Assembly (NCBI RefSeq): GCF_900205925.1
Contig: NZ_OAOD01000012.1
Location: 41,442-105,441, forward strand
Direction: 5' to 3'
Length of the DNA: 64,000 nucleotides
Source of the DNA: Clostridium peptidivorans
Lineage (GTDB): Bacteria; Bacillota; Clostridia; Clostridiales; Clostridiaceae
Below the pieces are notes generated by a model. That model ran no database searches and had not been told where the DNA came from. It saw only the letters and a program-made list of their open reading frames with translations. The translations under genes were made by a program, and so were the position numbers. Of the stretch, positions 61,344-64,000 are shown piece after piece (position 1 is the stretch's first letter; each line of letters begins with the position of its first letter).

Positions 61344-61504
61344 TTGCATATTATTTACAATCATGATATAATAATTAAGTCGTAGTAATTCAAAATGAAT
61401 TACTGCACCAAGATTTAATACGATTAATAACCATTCCTCTTTTTATAAGGAAAGTTATGTGAATCCGTTTTAGATCTTAATATAATAAAAGGAGGAATGT
61501 TGAA
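61344..61504 (+). promoter_or_regulatory. Promoter and leader of zinc-ribbon gene 2
   Basis: TTGCAT (61344-61349), 17 bases, TATAAT (61367-61372), then a leader carrying the same conserved blocks as copy 1. The TTCCT/AGGAA hairpin is kept (61434-61438 with 61448-61452) though the loop and flanks differ, which suggests selection on structure. Confidence 0.65.
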
Positions 61505-61675
61505 ATGGGAGATAAAACATTAGTATGTAAAGATTGCGGAAAAGAATTCGTATTCACAGAAGGCGAGCAAGCTTTCTACAAAGAAAAGGGATTCGAAAAC
61601 GAACCACAGAGATGTGCTGATTGCAGAAGAGCAAGAAAGCAACAGAACAACAACAACAGAGGATTCAGAAGATAA
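61505..61675 (+). CDS. Zinc-ribbon small protein, copy 2
   Basis: The 56-residue protein is almost identical to the one at 61061. It differs by Ala2Gly, one Lys/Arg change and two extra Asn in the tail. It has its own promoter, leader and terminator, so both copies are complete. The pair arose by tandem duplication of a unit of about 435 bp. It lies upstream of the RNA helicase gene. Confidence 0.85.
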   Translation: MGDKTLVCKDCGKEFVFTEGEQAFYKEKGFENEPQRCADCRRARKQQNNNNRGFRR

Positions 61676-61692
61676 TAGGTTTTTGAGCACTT

Positions 61693-61722
61693 AGTCCTAT
61701 AGGAATCAGTTCTTATAGGACT
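61693..61722 (+). terminator. Terminator of zinc-ribbon gene 2
   Basis: A 13-bp stem with one mismatch (61693-61705 with 61710-61722), with a T run. Confidence 0.85.
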
Positions 61723-61904
61723 TTTTAGTTTGTTCGGCATGGCTGTGTTATGAATGATTATTAAATTTAGTAATTATTCACAACATAGCCTGAAAAAAAG
61801 TTATATATAATTCAAAAATGGGAAATTATATATAGTGAGTGATGTCGTAAGTGCTTATTCTGAATTAGAAGTAAAATTAGAAAATTTAAAGCAAAAAGGA
61901 TGGA

Positions 61905-63512
61905 ATGTTAATGAAAGAAATAAAATTTAAAGATTTAGGATTAAATGAGGATATATTAAAAGCAATAGATGATATGGGATTCGAAGAACCTTCAAGCATA
62001 CAGGCTGAAGTAATACCAGTATTATTAGAAGGAAATGACGTAATAGGCCAGGCACAAACAGGTACAGGAAAGACTTTGGCTTTTGGAGCTCCAGTACTTA
62101 ATAATATAAGCAAAGGTGGTAACAAGCCAAAATGTCTTATATTAGCACCTACAAGAGAGCTTGCTATACAGGTAAATGATGAACTTGTACGTATAGCAAA
62201 GCATAGCAGAGCAAGTGTTCTTCCAGTATATGGTGGTCAGCCTATAGATAGACAAATTAAATCTATTAGAAGAGGTATTGATGTAATAGTAGGAACTCCT
62301 GGTAGAGTACTTGATTTAATAAGAAGAAGAGTGCTTGATTTAAGTGATATTGAATTCTTTGTATTAGATGAAGCAGATGAAATGTTAAACATGGGATTTA
62401 TAGATGATATCGAAGAAATTATAAAAAATTCAAATGATGAAAGACAGACATTACTCTTTTCTGCAACAATGCCAAATGAAATCAAAAAGCTTGCTAAAAG
62501 ATATATGAAGGAAGAAGCAAAGCATATATCAATTGTAAAAAATGCTATGACTGTATCTACAGTAAGTCAGTATTATTATGAAATAAAGCACAAGGATAGA
62601 TTCGAAACTTTATGTAGAATATTAGATGTAGATGAGCCAACTGCAGCTATAATCTTCTGTAAAACTAAAAAGGGTGTGGATGAACTTGTAGAATCCATGC
62701 AAGCAAGAGGATATAGTGTAGAAGGTATGCATGGGGATATGACTCAATTGCATAGAATGAACACTTTAAGAAAGTTTAAAGAAGGAAATCTAGAATTTTT
62801 AATTGCAACAGATGTAGCAGCAAGAGGAATAGATGTAGAAAATGTAACACATGTAATAAACTATGATCTTCCTCAAGATACAGAATCTTATGTTCATAGA
62901 ATAGGAAGAACAGGAAGAGCTAATAGAGAAGGTGTAGCATATACTTTAGTTAGCCCAAGAGAATACATGGTTCTTAAACAGATAGAAAAAGCAACTAAAG
63001 GCAAAATAAAAAGAAAAGAAGTTCCAACTGTAGATGATATATTCAATGCAAAATATAAAAATATAACATCAAGAGTAAAAGAAGCTTTAGAAAATGAAGA
63101 ATTTAAGAGATTTATACCTATGGCTACAGAATTAGATGAAGAATTTAATCTTGTAGATGTAGCAGCAGCTCTTATGAATATTATATATAGTACAGAAATA
63201 TCTTTTGATTATACAGAAAATGCTATAGAATCAACAAGATCTTCTTCTAATTCTTCTTACTCTTCTTCAGGTTCTGTAAGATTATTCTTAAGCCTTGGAA
63301 AGAAAGATAATATGAATCCAAAAACTCTTCTTCAATTCTTAATAGAGAAAGCTAAAGTAAGAAAAGATGAAATTGGAGAAATACGTATATTAGAAAACTT
63401 CTCCTTTATAGACGCAGCACAAGATGCTGTAGATTCAATTATGAATAATTGTAGTGGTAAAAGTTTTGGCGGAAGAAGATTGAATATAGAAGTAGCTAAG
63501 AAAAAAAGATAA
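61905..63512 (+). CDS. DEAD-box RNA helicase with DbpA-type RNA-binding domain
   Basis: The 535-residue helicase has the Q motif and motif I (AQTGTGKT near 47-54), PTRELAIQ, 'GTPGRVLDL', 'VLDEADEMLNMGF', 'LFSATMP', 'ATDVAARGIDV' and 'HRIGRTGRA'. A linker with a Ser-rich stretch follows, then a C-terminal DbpA-like RNA-binding domain (residues 455-535, 'RLFLSLGKKDNMNPKTLLQFL' in parts) ending in KKKR. DbpA domains bind 23S rRNA hairpin 92; the window's rRNA leader lies next to it. ATG 61905 and 61911 are both possible, with AAGGA upstream of each. Confidence 0.93.
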   Translation: MLMKEIKFKDLGLNEDILKAIDDMGFEEPSSIQAEVIPVLLEGNDVIGQAQTGTGKTLAFGAPVLNNISKGGNKPKCLILAPTRELAIQVNDELVRIAKHSRASVLPVYGGQPIDRQIKSIRRGIDVIVGTPGRVLDLIRRRVLDLSDIEFFVLDEADEMLNMGFIDDIEEIIKNSNDERQTLLFSATMPNEIKKLAKRYMKEEAKHISIVKNAMTVSTVSQYYYEIKHKDRFETLCRILDVDEPTAAIIFCKTKKGVDELVESMQARGYSVEGMHGDMTQLHRMNTLRKFKEGNLEFLIATDVAARGIDVENVTHVINYDLPQDTESYVHRIGRTGRANREGVAYTLVSPREYMVLKQIEKATKGKIKRKEVPTVDDIFNAKYKNITSRVKEALENEEFKRFIPMATELDEEFNLVDVAAALMNIIYSTEISFDYTENAIESTRSSSNSSYSSSGSVRLFLSLGKKDNMNPKTLLQFLIEKAKVRKDEIGEIRILENFSFIDAAQDAVDSIMNNCSGKSFGGRRLNIEVAKKKR

Positions 63513-63526
63513 TATTAATTAATGAT

Positions 63527-63558
63527 AAAAAGAAGTTTGTATTTGCAAGCTTCTTTTT
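63527..63558 (+). terminator. Terminator of the helicase gene
   Basis: A 13-bp stem with a G-U pair (63527-63539 with 63546-63558) and a T run. Confidence 0.88.
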
Positions 63559-63744
63559 TTATTTATAGTTAAAGTTTTCATGATGATTATAAGAGAAGTT
63601 CAAATAAATAAGGAAGAAAGATAAGATTTTATTTCATGAAATATATATAAACGAGCTCAGGTGTGTCTGTATGCAAAATATTAAGTATATGAAATAATAA
63701 TTAAGAATGTCATAGATAATTTCGTTTAATAACAATTAATGAGA

Positions 63745-63900
63745 TTAATGTATAAATTAAATCATGATAAGATAACATTCGTCGCTGAGATGAGCGACAA
63801 ACAAATCAACTAATTGATAACAACTTGAAAAAATGTTTTTTAAAAGTTGTTGACAATAAGAAACAAAAATGTTAATATATAAAAAGTCGCTTGGAGCGAC
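63745..63900 (+). promoter_or_regulatory. Tandem rRNA promoters, each followed by a GTCGCT hairpin
   Basis: P2 has TTGACA (63850-63855), a 17-base spacer and TAATAT (63873-63878). P1 is weaker (TTAATG 63745-63750, 17 bases, TAAGAT 63768-63773). Exactly 7 bases after each -10 element lies a GTCGCT...AGCGAC hairpin (63781-63798 and 63886-63900). These would be the first structures of the transcripts. They drive the rRNA operon whose genes are just outside the window. Confidence 0.7.
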
Positions 63901-64000
63901 AGGGTCTTTGAAAATTGAACAGAGAATAGAAACCAGTCAATTACTTAACAGTTAAATGTTAAGAAACGCGATGAGCGAAACAGATTAAACTTTTAAATTG
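63901..64000 (+). other. Leader of an rRNA operon (16S gene begins at or past the edge)
   Basis: The sequence TCTTTGAAAATTGAACAG (63904-63921) and the run ending in TTTAAATTG at 64000 are the usual clostridial 16S rRNA leader. The first bases of the gene should follow immediately to the right. No 16S body is present here. Confidence 0.75.

Noticed and set aside
61830..61904. Third copy of the zinc-ribbon leader before the RNA helicase
   Set aside because: Only a short GTCGTAA block is shared; the promoter, hairpin and other conserved blocks are missing.
63527..63558. Near-identical terminators after aspA and the helicase taken as a repeat element
   Set aside because: Both are simple A-rich/T-rich stems around GAAGTTTG; similarity over some 30 bases of a terminator is not evidence of a mobile repeat.
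1..64000. CRISPR arrays, tRNA genes, complete insertion sequences
   Set aside because: No regularly spaced repeats, cloverleaf sequences or intact transposase frames were seen on either strand.

Overview
The window is AT-rich low-GC Gram-positive DNA and reads as a chromosomal segment of a strictly anaerobic Clostridium (sensu stricto). The signs are strong AGGAGG-type ribosome sites with ATG, GTG and TTG starts, U-tract terminators after most transcription units, a group-B-like [FeFe] hydrogenase, a reverse rubrerythrin, a lactate dehydrogenase/Etf cluster, and an rRNA operon leader at the right edge. The species cannot be fixed from the sequence. I saw no tRNA genes, CRISPR array, intact transposase or prophage.

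Layout. 1-14.9 kb is mostly housekeeping and small accessory genes: the end of a probable M16-type peptidase, an alpha/beta hydrolase, a DUF2156 protein, a Cys-rich pentapeptide protein, a kinase-like protein, an ECF sigma/anti-sigma pair, two small enzymes, a GNAT-YoaP fusion, membrane proteins, a LUD protein, an M48 protease and an LTA-synthase-like sulfatase. 14.9-15.6 kb has no gene but holds what looks like a free-standing structured RNA gene with a near-consensus promoter, long-range pairings and a strong terminator. 15.6-20.2 kb has TraX and DUF4349 proteins, a large composite palindromic repeat and a small cassette of unknown genes. 20.2-30.4 kb is a lactate-use operon (FadR-type regulator, operator, decayed permease copy, lactate racemase, EtfBA, lactate permease, FAD lactate dehydrogenase, acyl-CoA dehydrogenase). 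30.6-33.6 kb is a LysR regulator divergent from a PLP dehydratase and an aspartate-dehydrogenase-like gene, with a multi-hairpin element between them. 33.7-40.4 kb holds two L,D-transpeptidase copies (one truncated) flanking a hydrogenase pair, then an amidohydrolase and a membrane-anchored MutS-like ATPase. 40.6-48.7 kb has an internally deleted tryptophanase relic, then a DcuS/DcuR-like two-component system and a malic enzyme / dicarboxylate symporter / aspartate racemase / aspartase cluster. 49-51 kb has reverse rubrerythrin and two HesB/IscA-like paralogs. 51-60.8 kb is mixed (IMPase, free Met sulfoxide reductase, LspA-like protein, YeiH plus LysR, PhnD-like lipoprotein, SIR2-like protein). 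60.9-64 kb has tandem zinc-ribbon genes with duplicated leaders, a DbpA-like RNA helicase, and the promoters and leader of an rRNA operon whose 16S gene would begin at or just past the right edge.

Most notable. (1) One of the two HesB/IscA-like paralogs (50541-50873, minus strand) has a single in-frame TGA exactly where its sister has a conserved Cys. A hairpin that can serve as a bacterial SECIS lies just downstream and is disrupted in the Cys sister, so this is very probably a selenoprotein gene. (2) The candidate RNA at about 15186-15602. (3) A family of about 230-bp near-perfect palindromes arranged in pairs at 17.7-18.4 kb and 57.4-58.0 kb. (4) Tandem zinc-ribbon genes with duplicated promoters and leaders, suggestive of post-transcriptional or cold-shock control.

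The metabolic genes fit together. Lactate is imported, racemised and oxidised with electrons passing to EtfAB, and a neighbouring acyl-CoA dehydrogenase may use the same Etf. C4-dicarboxylates and aspartate are sensed, imported and fed to pyruvate or fumarate.
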